Source: Muriicola soli (GTDB lineage Bacteria > Bacteroidota > Bacteroidia > Flavobacteriales > Flavobacteriaceae). Taken from it: a stretch of DNA of 64,000 nt. Location: positions 806,001 to 870,000 of the forward strand of contig NZ_CP035544.1 of assembly GCF_004139715.1 (NCBI RefSeq), given 5' to 3'. The translations under genes were made by a program, and so were the position numbers. The notes beneath the pieces are model-generated. The model was not told where the DNA came from. It saw only the letters and a program-made list of their open reading frames with translations, and ran no database searches. This document shows positions 8,629 through 17,402 of the stretch, piece after piece; the first letter of the stretch is position 1, and each line of letters starts with the position of its first letter.

Positions 8629-10320
8629 CTATTTTCTGTAAAAACTACTGGTAAAGGTAGTGGAATTCCCAACATTATCGGTGACCACCACCTGGAGGTT
8701 ACACTGCTTTTTGTCCAGAATTATATCGTCAAAGTTATAGGTCAGGGTTCTGGTCTTTGGTTCGTATTCCATCAGAATCCATTCCCCGTTAAGAGTAGCT
8801 TCGTAGGTTTTTATCCCGCTGAGGTCGTCAGAGATGAGTAAACTCAGGTATCTGTAATTGGTGAGCCACTGTTTTGATTTAAAATTCTTTGGTCTGATCT
8901 TGGGAGGAACGGTGTCCTGTGCCAGTGTAAATGTTCCGAGGTTCCTTGTGCGGGTTGTGAAGGTATTTCCCCTTTTGTACGTCTTGGTGTAGTTTGGTTT
9001 TAATTCGTCATCCAGACGGGCGATAAAGGCATTTTTTAAAAAAGATTCCTCATAGCCTTCCGTATTGAAACTCAGGGTAAAATTCTTTTGTACCGGGATA
9101 CTGTTGTTGTGGACGGTTACCGTATCACCCTTAGCCCTTAGATCGATATAAAAATCATGGTAGAAGGTATTGGCCGGAAAATACAATTTGGCCTTTCCCA
9201 GGTCGAAATTATTGGGTTTTCCAGCAACGATATAGCGTTCTGTTTTTGGAACTTCCTTCTTTTTTAGTGGAGCTTCACGACGCCCTGTTACAGGGATGAA
9301 TACTTTGGTAGAATTACCGGCGAGATCCTTTAAGTTGATTTCGACCGTATAATTAAGGCCTTCTTCCACGTATATTTTACCATCGTTTTTAAGCTGCTTG
9401 TAAATACTCAGTTCATTGCCAGCCACCTTAAAACACCTCTGTATCCGCCTGCGGTATTTCGACATATACTCATAGTCGATCAGCGTATTGATCAGCCTGG
9501 TTTCCCCAAACGAAAAAGAGTCGAAATCGAAGGCGGAAATAAGCGTTCCATTCACTTTTTGTTCCAGTTCATAGAGGCCATTCTGATTCGCTGCAAGGTC
9601 CTGTCGATCATATGCCGCTACCCCGAAACCAATGATTCCGGTTGCCTTGATCTCCTCAGCGAGAAAGCTCCCATCTGCCTGCCTGCTGAAAGGGATTTGC
9701 ACCCTCATTTCACTCTGGTTGACCAGCGCACCGGGCGAAAGGGGGTAGGCGTATAGTCCCTGTAGGGTAGGATTGGTGGCATCCCTGACGTCTAAGCCAT
9801 AAAGCAGGGGATTCGTGGGTTTTTCCGAGACGCTGCTTCTTATTTCAAAGTGAAGGTGTGGTCCGGATGACCCCCCCGTATTACCGGTATATGCAATGAG
9901 AGAATCCTTGTAGACTTTTAATTTGCCGTATTCCGGGAAAACCTCGATCTCATAGGATCGTTTTTGATACTGTGTCTTTTTAACAAACTCCTCAATAGCC
10001 GGACTGAACTTCTGAAGATGTGCATAAACCGAAGTGTAGCCATTGGGATGTGCTACGTATAAAGCTTTGCCATATCCCCAATGTGAGACTTTGATACGTG
10101 TCACCGTGCCATCGGCTATGGCATAAATGGGGAGGCCCTGCCTTTGTTGCGTTTTAATATCAATACCTGCGTGAAAATGGTTGGATCGCAATTCTCCGAA
10201 AGTGCCTGCGAGAATCAAGGGAATGTCTAAGGGGGAACGGAAGGCATCCTTGGGAAATTTTTCCTGCCCTGAGACGAGGTGTACCAACAAAAAAGCAAGT
10301 AGGTAAATTCTTTTTTTCAT
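8629..10320 (-). CDS. Exported M23 (LytM-type) metallopeptidase
   Basis: This is a 563-residue periplasmic or surface protein with a signal peptide ending near residue 18 (LVSGQ). The peptidase domain has zinc ligands in FHAGID (His50, Asp54) and the pair GPHLHFE (His155, His157), so the LytM site is intact; the expected substrate is peptidoglycan cross-links. The remaining 400 residues are beta-rich and Ig-like, with a late DDLSGIKTYEATLNG and DNVGNST, typical of Flavobacteriia homologues. Its stop lies a few bases before the TonB-receptor start, suggesting one transcript. The upstream region to 10530 holds promoters of this gene and the divergent coiled-coil gene. Confidence 0.9.
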   Translation of the reverse strand: MKKRIYLLAFLLVHLVSGQEKFPKDAFRSPLDIPLILAGTFGELRSNHFHAGIDIKTQQRQGLPIYAIADGTVTRIKVSHWGYGKALYVAHPNGYTSVYAHLQKFSPAIEEFVKKTQYQKRSYEIEVFPEYGKLKVYKDSLIAYTGNTGGSSGPHLHFEIRSSVSEKPTNPLLYGLDVRDATNPTLQGLYAYPLSPGALVNQSEMRVQIPFSRQADGSFLAEEIKATGIIGFGVAAYDRQDLAANQNGLYELEQKVNGTLISAFDFDSFSFGETRLINTLIDYEYMSKYRRRIQRCFKVAGNELSIYKQLKNDGKIYVEEGLNYTVEINLKDLAGNSTKVFIPVTGRREAPLKKKEVPKTERYIVAGKPNNFDLGKAKLYFPANTFYHDFYIDLRAKGDTVTVHNNSIPVQKNFTLSFNTEGYEESFLKNAFIARLDDELKPNYTKTYKRGNTFTTRTRNLGTFTLAQDTVPPKIRPKNFKSKQWLTNYRYLSLLISDDLSGIKTYEATLNGEWILMEYEPKTRTLTYNFDDIILDKKQCNLQVVVTDNVGNSTTFTSSFYRK

Positions 10321-10476
10321 AGAAAAGGGTTAGTGCGAAATTAATTAATCACGATCTAACTCAGAAAAAAACTCGAAAGTCATTTTACAATTCACTGTCG
10401 AAAGGCCTAATAATCACTGTTTCCTATTCCTACAGCTACTAATGCCAAATATCGTCAGTAATAATTGGAAAAACTA

Positions 10477-10507
10477 TTGCGAAGTCGTCAAAGGTATGTT
10501 AACTTTG
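10477..10507 (+). promoter_or_regulatory. Promoter of coiled-coil/zapA operon
   Basis: TTG (10477-10479), 20 bp, then TAACTTTG (10500-10507) fits the Bacteroidota -33/-7 promoter (TTG-N19-21-TAnnTTTG). The start codon is 23 bp downstream of the box. Confidence 0.6.
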
Positions 10508-10530
10508 TTTGAAAGCATTGATGTTGGCCT

Positions 10531-10821
10531 ATGAGCGAATTGGTTGAAATCGTTGATTCACTTGAGAATAAAATCAGTAAATTACTGCACAAGTTAGAAT
10601 TGCTCAGCCAAGCTAAAGGAAAACTTGAGGAGGAACTGCTGGAGATGAAGCAGAGCCACGAAGCCACAAAGAATTCCGTGCTGGAATGGGAGGAGAAATT
10701 CGAATCCCTGAAAATGGCAAACACGATGTTGGGCAGTGAAACAAATAAAACAGAAGCCAAGCTCAAAATAAATACATTGATCAGGGAGATCGATCATTGC
10801 ATCACACAGCTCGCTGAATAA
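10531..10821 (+). CDS. Small coiled-coil protein upstream of zapA
   Basis: This is a 96-residue, almost wholly helical heptad-repeat protein (Leu/Ile/Lys/Glu-rich from residue 3 to 75). It lies 12 bp before zapA and is in the same operon. By size, coiled-coil nature and location it could play a ZapB-like role, linking ZapA/FtsZ rings, but there is no sequence motif proving that. The ending LKINTLIREIDHCITQLAE is more conserved-looking than the rest and may be the interaction part. The call is by context only. Confidence 0.7.
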   Translation: MSELVEIVDSLENKISKLLHKLELLSQAKGKLEEELLEMKQSHEATKNSVLEWEEKFESLKMANTMLGSETNKTEAKLKINTLIREIDHCITQLAE

Positions 10822-10833
10822 TGGACTCATAAT

Positions 10834-11130
10834 ATGGCCGAGAAGCTTAAAATTAAGTTGTCGATAGCAGATAGGGTATATCCCCTGACGATTGATCCGA
10901 GCCAGGAAGAAGGTTTGCGAAAGGCAGCCAAAAATATTGAGCAACTCGCTAAAAAGTTTGAGCAAAACTATGCGGTTAGAGACAAACAAGACGTATTGGC
11001 CATGTGTGCCTTGCAATTTGCCTCTAAAATAGAGCAGCGTGGTTTAGACAAAATGGAGGATACCAGGGAAGTAGTAGAGCGTTTGACCGCTTTAGACGAA
11101 CTGGTGAATCAGAAGCTTAGCATAAAATAA
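10834..11130 (+). CDS. zapA: Cell division protein ZapA
   Basis: This is a 98-residue cytoplasmic FtsZ-ring stabiliser. The N-terminal part has a beta hairpin (KIKLSIADRVYPLTIDPSQEE) and a helix (LRKAAKNIEQLAKKFEQNY), followed by the long C-terminal helix used for tetramerisation. Length and order match ZapA. It is followed at 27 bp by a structured RNA with 6S features and then by rny; zapA next to 6S RNA is also the arrangement known in Escherichia coli, which supports both calls. Confidence 0.88.
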   Translation: MAEKLKIKLSIADRVYPLTIDPSQEEGLRKAAKNIEQLAKKFEQNYAVRDKQDVLAMCALQFASKIEQRGLDKMEDTREVVERLTALDELVNQKLSIK

Positions 11131-11156
11131 GTTCTTTAACATATATCAAAGTTACT

Positions 11157-11325
11157 GCCCACATTGGTAATTATTTTTGACAAACTCAACACTAATTTGT
11201 TTAAAAAGGGTGAGTTTAGATTGTAAAAGCAAGCCTTCTCGTAAAGGATCCTTGAGCAGTCTGTTAGCCCTAAACCTGTTTACAGGAGTTTGTACAAAAC
11301 TTCCATCAATGTGGGCTTTTTTTAT
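11157..11325 (+). ncRNA. ssrS: 6S-type regulatory RNA (6S-Flavo like)
   Basis: The 316-bp gap between zapA and rny holds a rod-like RNA of about 160 nt. The closing stem is a perfect 10 bp (11157-11166 with 11307-11316) followed by a T-rich tail, so it also ends transcription. A second stem pairs 11180-11187 with 11286-11293. A small hairpin, CCTG-TTTA-CAGG, occupies 11275-11286, and an apical stem-loop lies at about 11229-11257. Long rod, central bubble with a 3' side hairpin, terminator end and zapA linkage fit 6S RNA, which binds housekeeping RNA polymerase. The Flavobacteria version is known as 6S-Flavo. Exact ends are estimated. Confidence 0.75.
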
Positions 11326-11446
11326 TCTTTTTTCTAAAAATGGAAGGGAATAGAATCTCCGGGAAAGGCCGCTTTATAGACGAGCGACTTTGGATTTTCC
11401 CGATCAATATCAGAAAGGCTCGACCTTTCTAAAACAAAATTAACTC

Positions 11447-13015
11447 ATGGATACCACAACAATAATTATAGCAGGAGCCGCAGGATTGCTCATAGGCTTT
11501 ATCATAGCTAAATTCCTCGAAAAAGGGAAGGCTTCTAAGACTTTGGCAACAGCAAAGAAAGACGCAGCAGCACTCCTAAAAAATGCAGAAGTTGAAGGAG
11601 AGAATATCAAAAAAGATAAAATTTTCCAGGCGAAGGAAAAGTTTCTTGAATTAAAAGCTGAACATGAAAAGGTGATCATCAACAAGGAAAAGAAGATCTC
11701 CGAATCTGAAAAACGAACCCGAGATAAAGAATCTCAGGTAAGCAGTGAATTAGCCAGAAACAAAAAGCTAAATGAGCAATTGGAAGACAAGATCAAGGAT
11801 TTTGACCACAAGCTCGAAGTCTACGAAAAGAAACAGACCGAAGTAGAAAAACTACATAAGAGTCAGGTACAGCAACTCGAAGTCATCTCAGGTCTTTCGG
11901 CTGAAGAGGCAACCAATCAATTGTTGGAATCCTTAAAGGAAACTGCTAAATCGGATGCCATGGCTTTTATGCAATCCACTTTGGAGGAAGCCAAACTCAC
12001 CGCGCAGCAGGAAGCGAAGAAAATTGTGGTCAATACGATTCAGCGTATCGGCACAGAAGAAGCCGTGGAAAATTGTGTTTCCGTCTTTAATCTGGAATCA
12101 GATGATGTCAAAGGACGAATTATTGGTAGGGAAGGAAGAAATATCCGCGCCCTGGAAGCGGTTACAGGAGTTGAGATCATCGTTGATGACACCCCTGAAG
12201 CCATAATTCTATCGTGTTTTGATTCCGTTCGCCGGGAGGTTGCAAGGTTATCGCTTCACAAGCTGGTTACTGACGGACGTATTCATCCGGCCCGAATAGA
12301 AGAAGTGGTTCGAAAAACCGAGAAACAGATTGAACAGGAGATCGTCGAAATTGGAAAGAGGACAGTAATAGACCTAGGGATTCACGGCTTACATCCAGAA
12401 TTAATCAAGGCTGTCGGGCGAATGAAATACAGATCTTCTTACGGACAAAACCTATTACAGCACTCGAGGGAAGTCGCTAAATTATGTGGCGTGATGGCTG
12501 CAGAATTAGGCCTCAACCCAAAGTTGGCAAAAAGGGCCGGACTCCTGCACGATATCGGAAAAGTTCCCAATACTGAAAATGAATTAGAAACACCGCACGC
12601 CATCCTGGGGATGCAATGGGCTGAAAAATTTGGTGAGAAACCCGATGTCTGTAATGCGATCGGGGCACACCACGATGAGATCGAGATGAAAACCCTGATT
12701 TCTCCAATCGTTCAGGTTTGTGATGCGATTAGCGGGGCAAGACCGGGAGCGAGAAGGCAGGTACTAGATTCTTATATCCAACGACTCAAAGACCTGGAGG
12801 ATATCGCCTTTGGCTTTGGCGGAGTCCAAAAAGCTTATGCAATCCAAGCTGGGAGAGAGCTAAGAGTCATTGTGGAAAGCGAGAAAGTAAGTGATGAAAA
12901 AGCGGCACAGCTTTCCTTCGAGATCTCACAGAAAATACAGACCGATATGACTTATCCGGGGCAAGTTAAGGTAACAGTTATCCGGGAAACCCGTTCGGTT
13001 AATGTAGCGAAATAA
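11447..13015 (+). CDS. rny: Ribonuclease Y
   Basis: This is a membrane-anchored endoribonuclease that starts mRNA decay. It is 522 residues, the usual length. The order is an N-terminal membrane helix (residues 3-20), a long charged coiled coil (about 25-200), a KH RNA-binding domain with GREGRN near residue 226, and an HD domain with the metal-binding pair in LLHDIGK (His368-Asp369). The ATG lies after a short hairpin at 11412-11430 (AGAAAGG / CCTTTCT) that could shape its 5' leader. It follows the 6S-type RNA in the same direction. Confidence 0.95.
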   Translation: MDTTTIIIAGAAGLLIGFIIAKFLEKGKASKTLATAKKDAAALLKNAEVEGENIKKDKIFQAKEKFLELKAEHEKVIINKEKKISESEKRTRDKESQVSSELARNKKLNEQLEDKIKDFDHKLEVYEKKQTEVEKLHKSQVQQLEVISGLSAEEATNQLLESLKETAKSDAMAFMQSTLEEAKLTAQQEAKKIVVNTIQRIGTEEAVENCVSVFNLESDDVKGRIIGREGRNIRALEAVTGVEIIVDDTPEAIILSCFDSVRREVARLSLHKLVTDGRIHPARIEEVVRKTEKQIEQEIVEIGKRTVIDLGIHGLHPELIKAVGRMKYRSSYGQNLLQHSREVAKLCGVMAAELGLNPKLAKRAGLLHDIGKVPNTENELETPHAILGMQWAEKFGEKPDVCNAIGAHHDEIEMKTLISPIVQVCDAISGARPGARRQVLDSYIQRLKDLEDIAFGFGGVQKAYAIQAGRELRVIVESEKVSDEKAAQLSFEISQKIQTDMTYPGQVKVTVIRETRSVNVAK

Positions 13016-13025
13016 CAGCCCTCTA

Positions 13026-14486
13026 TTAAAGGCTTTCTTCACCCGTATGTTGCAGGTAAAATTTCCATACCTCATGGGCCACATCCCTGCCCAATTGCAA
13101 ACCGGCTACATTATCTGCTTGTATATGATAGCCACCCATCACACGTGAAATACCGGCCATTTCAGCAGTTTTGGTGAAGGTTGGAAACTCAAGAACAACT
13201 GTATCTCCGAGATTCTCCGGTTCCGTCAGGGCACCCGCAACCAGGGTTACCCGTTCTCCAAATTCGTCGCTTCCCGTCCAAAGTTTCAAGGCTTCTGCAC
13301 AGGCCCCACTGATGGTGCTGTGACCGGAAACATAACTCGGAAATGGCGGGCAAAGAAAGGTTTCCGGCGAATAAGGCCTCCATTTTTTCCCTTCTATTTG
13401 CATCATACCTTTTCCTTCACCTCCCCAGGCCTTGATAATTTCATTCTCATAATATTGATGAACTAAAGCATAAGGACGGGCATAGTCATAAAACATTTTG
13501 GAATCCCATGAGGCGATAAAGGCATCCATAGCCACTACCTGATTTAAAAAATACATTTTCACATCATCGTCCAGGCTGTGCTTATCTCTGCGGGAGACAT
13601 CCTGTGCAAACTTCAGCCAGTGCCCGGCTTGCTGAACCGACTGGGGTCCGTCACGCATAAATTCGACAAGAGCCTTATCGTGATCAGTTAAGTTGGCTTG
13701 CAAACTGATTACTTCTGCCACTTCTTCCTCCAATTGAGCACTGCCAATCTGAGGGGGTGGACCGGGTCTGAACTGGTCAGCAGATTTAAGACCTATAGGT
13801 TTTACCTTGTCCCAGAACGGAGTAAGACAACCCGGTGCGTAAAAACCTCCCTTCCCATCAGAAAAGTATTTGGGTTGCCACCGGTTGGGATCTACGTTGA
13901 GGTCTGCTGAGTTTATGGGTTCATAGCCAACATAATTATGATAAGCTTGCCCGTTGGATCCTTCTTCCTCTCCGTATTGATTGGCACCATCATTTTTTCG
14001 GGCCTTGATCACGGCTTTCGCCGCCAGGTTCCCTATCCCTACGGCAGTTGTTGGATCAAGGGATTCATCAGCCGGATCGAGCTCTAGTTCTTTCATGAAT
14101 TCTGAAAAAAGCACTACATCCGAATAATAGTACTCACTCATGGTACGAAATGCCGCATAACTAATAGCAATTTGCTTATTTTTTAGGGTGCGCTCTTCTT
14201 CCGGCATTCTGGAAACTTCGCTCAAATACACAGGAATGGCTTTTTCGTCAAATCGACTCCACGCGTCGAAAACTGCTGTCCAAATCAGACCCAGGTACCT
14301 TGAGGTGATCGTCGGTCTGGGATTAAATCGTTCTGTATCCAATGCGGTTGCCTGCAGGGATAATTGCCCCCATTGATAGGCCAGATTTTCACTGCCTAGT
14401 GGTTCTGAGATAGAATCTTCGGAGGTCTTTGTCCTGCACATCGTGGTAACAAGACAAAGAGCGATGAGTATAAATATCTTCTTCAT
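13026..14486 (-). CDS. Vanadium-haloperoxidase/PAP2-family lipoprotein
   Basis: This is a 486-residue exported protein of the vanadate-binding haloperoxidase/acid phosphatase superfamily. The signal ends in a lipobox-like LVTTMC (Cys17). The three active-site motifs are complete: K-x6-RP (Lys330, Arg337), PSYVSGH (His389) and SRVMGGYH (Arg448, His454, the vanadate or phosphate ligand). Whether it oxidises halide or removes phosphate cannot be told from sequence; these proteins have only partly known substrates in Bacteroidota. It is convergent with rny (10 bp apart) and stands alone. Confidence 0.85.
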   Translation of the reverse strand: MKKIFILIALCLVTTMCRTKTSEDSISEPLGSENLAYQWGQLSLQATALDTERFNPRPTITSRYLGLIWTAVFDAWSRFDEKAIPVYLSEVSRMPEEERTLKNKQIAISYAAFRTMSEYYYSDVVLFSEFMKELELDPADESLDPTTAVGIGNLAAKAVIKARKNDGANQYGEEEGSNGQAYHNYVGYEPINSADLNVDPNRWQPKYFSDGKGGFYAPGCLTPFWDKVKPIGLKSADQFRPGPPPQIGSAQLEEEVAEVISLQANLTDHDKALVEFMRDGPQSVQQAGHWLKFAQDVSRRDKHSLDDDVKMYFLNQVVAMDAFIASWDSKMFYDYARPYALVHQYYENEIIKAWGGEGKGMMQIEGKKWRPYSPETFLCPPFPSYVSGHSTISGACAEALKLWTGSDEFGERVTLVAGALTEPENLGDTVVLEFPTFTKTAEMAGISRVMGGYHIQADNVAGLQLGRDVAHEVWKFYLQHTGEESL

Positions 14487-14567
14487 TTAAAATCAGATTG
14501 GTAATAAAAATGGTTGTAACGGCTGTGTGCTCTAAATTAAAAATTTCCGTTAGTACAGAAAAAGAAA

Positions 14568-15725
14568 TTACTTTCTAAATAGTACCCTTATTCCAATAGC
14601 CGGCCCTATTGCGAGAACAACATAGATCCATGTATTCGAAAAGCTGCTTTGTAAAGTATTTAAAATTTGAATGCTGAAGATCGTAATAGCGAATCCAATG
14701 CAGTTGACCAGGGTGAGGGCTGAACCTTTTAATGGCCCCTCTGCATACTGAGCTACCAGGGTAGAGAATAAAGGAGAGTCTGCAATCACTGCCATTCCCC
14801 ACAACATTAGAAACAGTAGGAAAACAATTTCCGAAGGTTGATAGAAGAAAACGGGAGAAGACAAACAACAGATACAGGAGATCAATAGAGAACCGGAAGC
14901 TGTTTTCTTTACGCCCAGGCGTTCAGAAGTTATTCCTCCGATCACGCACCCCAGGCTGCCAATTCCAATAATAATGAATGACCAAAGGGAAGTAGACAGC
15001 ACTACTCCGTGACTATCATTAAAAGTCAAAATCATGACAGGAACAAATGCCCAAAAGGCGTAGAGTTCCCACATATGCCCAAAATACCCTATGGCAGCTT
15101 TTCGAAGCTTTACATTTTTAAAAATTGTAAATGCCCTGAGTAATTTCATTTGTTGTGCCGGTCTCCTGAAAGGTCCGTCGGGTACACACCATACAATGAT
15201 AATACCTCCTGTCATTGCAAGCAAACTAGTTGTAATGATCACCCATTTCCATTGAGCAAAGAGGGTGCTCCCTGCTAACAAATGAGGCAGGGCCGTACCC
15301 AATACAAGAGCACCCACGAGAAAAGACAATGATTTCCCGAGTCCTTCCTTAAAATAGTCTGCTGCGATTTTCATTCCCACCGGGTAAATTCCGGCCAGGA
15401 AGAAACCTGTCAGGAACCTCGAACCCAAAAGACTAAATAGACTATTCCCTTCCCAAAGCATACCAAGGTTAAAAATTGCGGCCAGCAGGGAGGAGAAAAA
15501 GAACACTTTAGAAGGGGAGTAACGATCGGCTATCATCAGGGTGGCATAAACCAGAGTACCAAGTATGAACCCAAACTGTACTGCCGAGGTAAGATGCCCA
15601 AGGGCCTGTGAATTAAGGTTGAAATCGGAAATTAATTCATCTAAGACCCCGTTTCCGGCGAACCAAAGTGAGGTGCAGAAAAATTGAGGCACTACAATTA
15701 TCGGAAGGAAATATTTCTTCTGCAT
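14568..15725 (-). CDS. MFS transporter
   Basis: This is an inner-membrane permease of about 385 residues with roughly 12 hydrophobic segments. It has an MFS-like cytoplasmic loop after segment 2 (DRYSPSKVFF) and a basic central loop (about residues 185-200, PAQQMKLLRAFTIF). The substrate is unknown. The preferred start is the ATG at 15725, which has GGAG upstream; a TTG five codons earlier is possible. It follows the SRPBCC gene by about 16 bp, so the two are probably an operon. Confidence 0.85.
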   Translation of the reverse strand: MQKKYFLPIIVVPQFFCTSLWFAGNGVLDELISDFNLNSQALGHLTSAVQFGFILGTLVYATLMIADRYSPSKVFFFSSLLAAIFNLGMLWEGNSLFSLLGSRFLTGFFLAGIYPVGMKIAADYFKEGLGKSLSFLVGALVLGTALPHLLAGSTLFAQWKWVIITTSLLAMTGGIIIVWCVPDGPFRRPAQQMKLLRAFTIFKNVKLRKAAIGYFGHMWELYAFWAFVPVMILTFNDSHGVVLSTSLWSFIIIGIGSLGCVIGGITSERLGVKKTASGSLLISCICCLSSPVFFYQPSEIVFLLFLMLWGMAVIADSPLFSTLVAQYAEGPLKGSALTLVNCIGFAITIFSIQILNTLQSSFSNTWIYVVLAIGPAIGIRVLFRK

Positions 15726-15741
15726 CCTCTGAAACTCCAAT

Positions 15742-16176
15742 TTAGGCAGAGAGATAATTCTTTAAATTTCCATGCAGGAAGTACTCCCAACCCCCTATAC
15801 AACTTTCCCTTTTAAATTCCGGAATTCCTGGAGGAAAGTCCTCCTGAACCCATACAGTCAGAACCAATTCGCTTTGGTGGTCCGTTCCTGAAATCTCAAA
15901 AGTTGAGGTCGATGATCCGGGATATTCCTCAAAATGCCAGCTGTAAGTAATTTTTTCTCCCGGTACAACTTCTGTCACCTCCCAAATATGGGTAAAAGTT
16001 CGGTCTTCGGAATTAACTTTAAAAGAGGTCTTAAATCCCTTCCGTGCTTCAAAGGCTTCCAGCATTTCAAAATACCAGTTTTTCATTTCAGGGAGATGGG
16101 TAAGCGCCTTCCATAAAGTTGCAGTGCCTATATCAAAGGACGTCTTAATGACAATTGGTGGATCCGACTTCTTCAT
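15742..16176 (-). CDS. SRPBCC/AHSA1-like ligand-binding protein
   Basis: This is a 144-residue soluble protein with the START-like fold pattern of the SRPBCC superfamily: an N-terminal strand (IVIKTSFDIGTATLWKAL), a Trp-rich middle (THIWEVTEVVPGEKITYSW), and a C-terminal helix (GGWEYFLHGNLKNYL). The family binds hydrophobic ligands or aids chaperones; no specific ligand is suggested here. It is the first gene of a pair with the downstream MFS permease. Confidence 0.8.
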   Translation of the reverse strand: MKKSDPPIVIKTSFDIGTATLWKALTHLPEMKNWYFEMLEAFEARKGFKTSFKVNSEDRTFTHIWEVTEVVPGEKITYSWHFEEYPGSSTSTFEISGTDHQSELVLTVWVQEDFPPGIPEFKRESCIGGWEYFLHGNLKNYLSA

Positions 16177-16298
16177 TCTTTTAGTTTACTGCGCATGCAG
16201 ATCGATCATTGTTAAAAAATCATAAATCTGCGATTAAAACCAAACCCTGGCTATTTGTTTCCGTAAGTAAGGTGAATTCTAAAATTAAACAAATTATT

Positions 16299-16877
16299 AT
16301 GAAAATCTTTAAAATGATTCGATTGGCAGCTGTAGCTGTATTAGTGTTAACTGCAACGTCAATGACTGCGCAAGATTCCATGATGTCCCAAGAAACCAAA
16401 ATGGTGGGCGGCGCTGAAATGTATCCATCAAAGGATATAATTTCGAATGCCGTAAATTCTAAGGACCACACTACTTTGGTAGCCGCTGTTAAGGCAGCTG
16501 GCTTGGTAGAAACCCTACAGGGTGATGGCCCATTCACGGTTTTTGCTCCTACAAACAAAGCTTTTGAAAAGTTGCCCGAGGGTACCGTAGCAACACTATT
16601 GAAACCCGAAAACAAGTCGACTCTTCAGTCGGTTCTTACTTACCACGTTCTCGCCGGAAAATTTAGTGCTACTAAGATTGTTGAGGCCATCAAAAAAGGA
16701 AAGGGGAAGGCCACATTCACTACAGTAAATGGTGATACTTTAACAGCGATGTTAAAAGGAAAGAAAGTACAATTAAAAGATGTTGCCGGGAATATTTCAA
16801 CAGTATCGATAAGCGATGTTAATCAGTCCAACGGGGTGATACACGTAGTTGATACCGTCGTTTTGCCGGTTATGTAA
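16299..16877 (+). CDS. Secreted fasciclin-domain (FAS1) protein
   Basis: This is a 192-residue protein with a signal peptide (MKIFKMIRLAAVAVLVLTATSMTA) and a single FAS1 domain of about 130 residues. The H1 motif is GPFTVFAPTNKAF and the H2-like part ends IHVVDTVVLP. FAS1 domains mediate cell-surface adhesion. A frame extends upstream to 16209, but the ATG at 16299 starts the clear signal peptide. A perfect-looking terminator follows at 16924. A three-domain relative is at 40.5 kb. Confidence 0.9.
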   Translation: MKIFKMIRLAAVAVLVLTATSMTAQDSMMSQETKMVGGAEMYPSKDIISNAVNSKDHTTLVAAVKAAGLVETLQGDGPFTVFAPTNKAFEKLPEGTVATLLKPENKSTLQSVLTYHVLAGKFSATKIVEAIKKGKGKATFTTVNGDTLTAMLKGKKVQLKDVAGNISTVSISDVNQSNGVIHVVDTVVLPVM

Positions 16878-16923
16878 TTTTCTAAGGATAATTTTAGTTG
16901 TTTGGTTGGTTATTTTTAGTGGA

Positions 16924-16957
16924 ACCGTCGGTGCCTTGTGCATCGGCGGTTTTTTTA
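16924..16957 (+). terminator. Rho-independent terminator of FAS1 gene
   Basis: The inverted repeat ACCGTCGGTGC / GCATCGGCGGT with a short TTGT-type loop is followed by seven T. It lies 47 bp after the FAS1 stop. Confidence 0.88.
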
Positions 16958-16967
16958 TTAAAAAGTA

Positions 16968-17345
16968 TCAGATTTCTTCTCCAAACATGATCCGGTGCCC
17001 GTCTATAGTGCGTATTCCAAATTCTCTTTGCCCCCAGGGCTGGTCTTTAACCGGATGGAGAATTTCAACTTCGGCCCTCAGATATTCCTGGTAAAGCTGA
17101 TCAATTCCCTCGACTTCAATATACGCAAAGTAGGAATGATTCTCAGTTTCGAATGCCGATCGATCATCAGGGCATTCTCCCAGCATGACAAAGAGAGAAT
17201 CCCGGACCAAAAAATGCCAGCCATCTCCATGCCATACACTTTTAAGGCCTAGTTTGTTCTGATAATAATCCACGGACTCAGACAGCTTCTTCACCGCGAG
17301 CACGTATCGATTCCCAGTCATTTCAGGTGCCTTATCATCCTCCAT
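16968..17345 (-). CDS. VOC/glyoxalase-family protein
   Basis: This is a 125-residue cytoplasmic protein with the paired beta-alpha-beta-beta-beta plan of the vicinal-oxygen-chelate superfamily (VKKLSESVDYYQNKLGLKS, a later ENHSYFAYIEVEGIDQLYQEY, and DGHRIMFGEE). Glyoxalases, dioxygenases and resistance proteins share this fold, and no substrate can be named. It is convergent with the FAS1 terminator. Confidence 0.82.
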   Translation of the reverse strand: MEDDKAPEMTGNRYVLAVKKLSESVDYYQNKLGLKSVWHGDGWHFLVRDSLFVMLGECPDDRSAFETENHSYFAYIEVEGIDQLYQEYLRAEVEILHPVKDQPWGQREFGIRTIDGHRIMFGEEI

Positions 17346-17402
17346 GGATTTATTTTTTAATGGCTTACAGATCTGCCCAAAAGTCTATTCGGGAGGCTAA
17401 TA

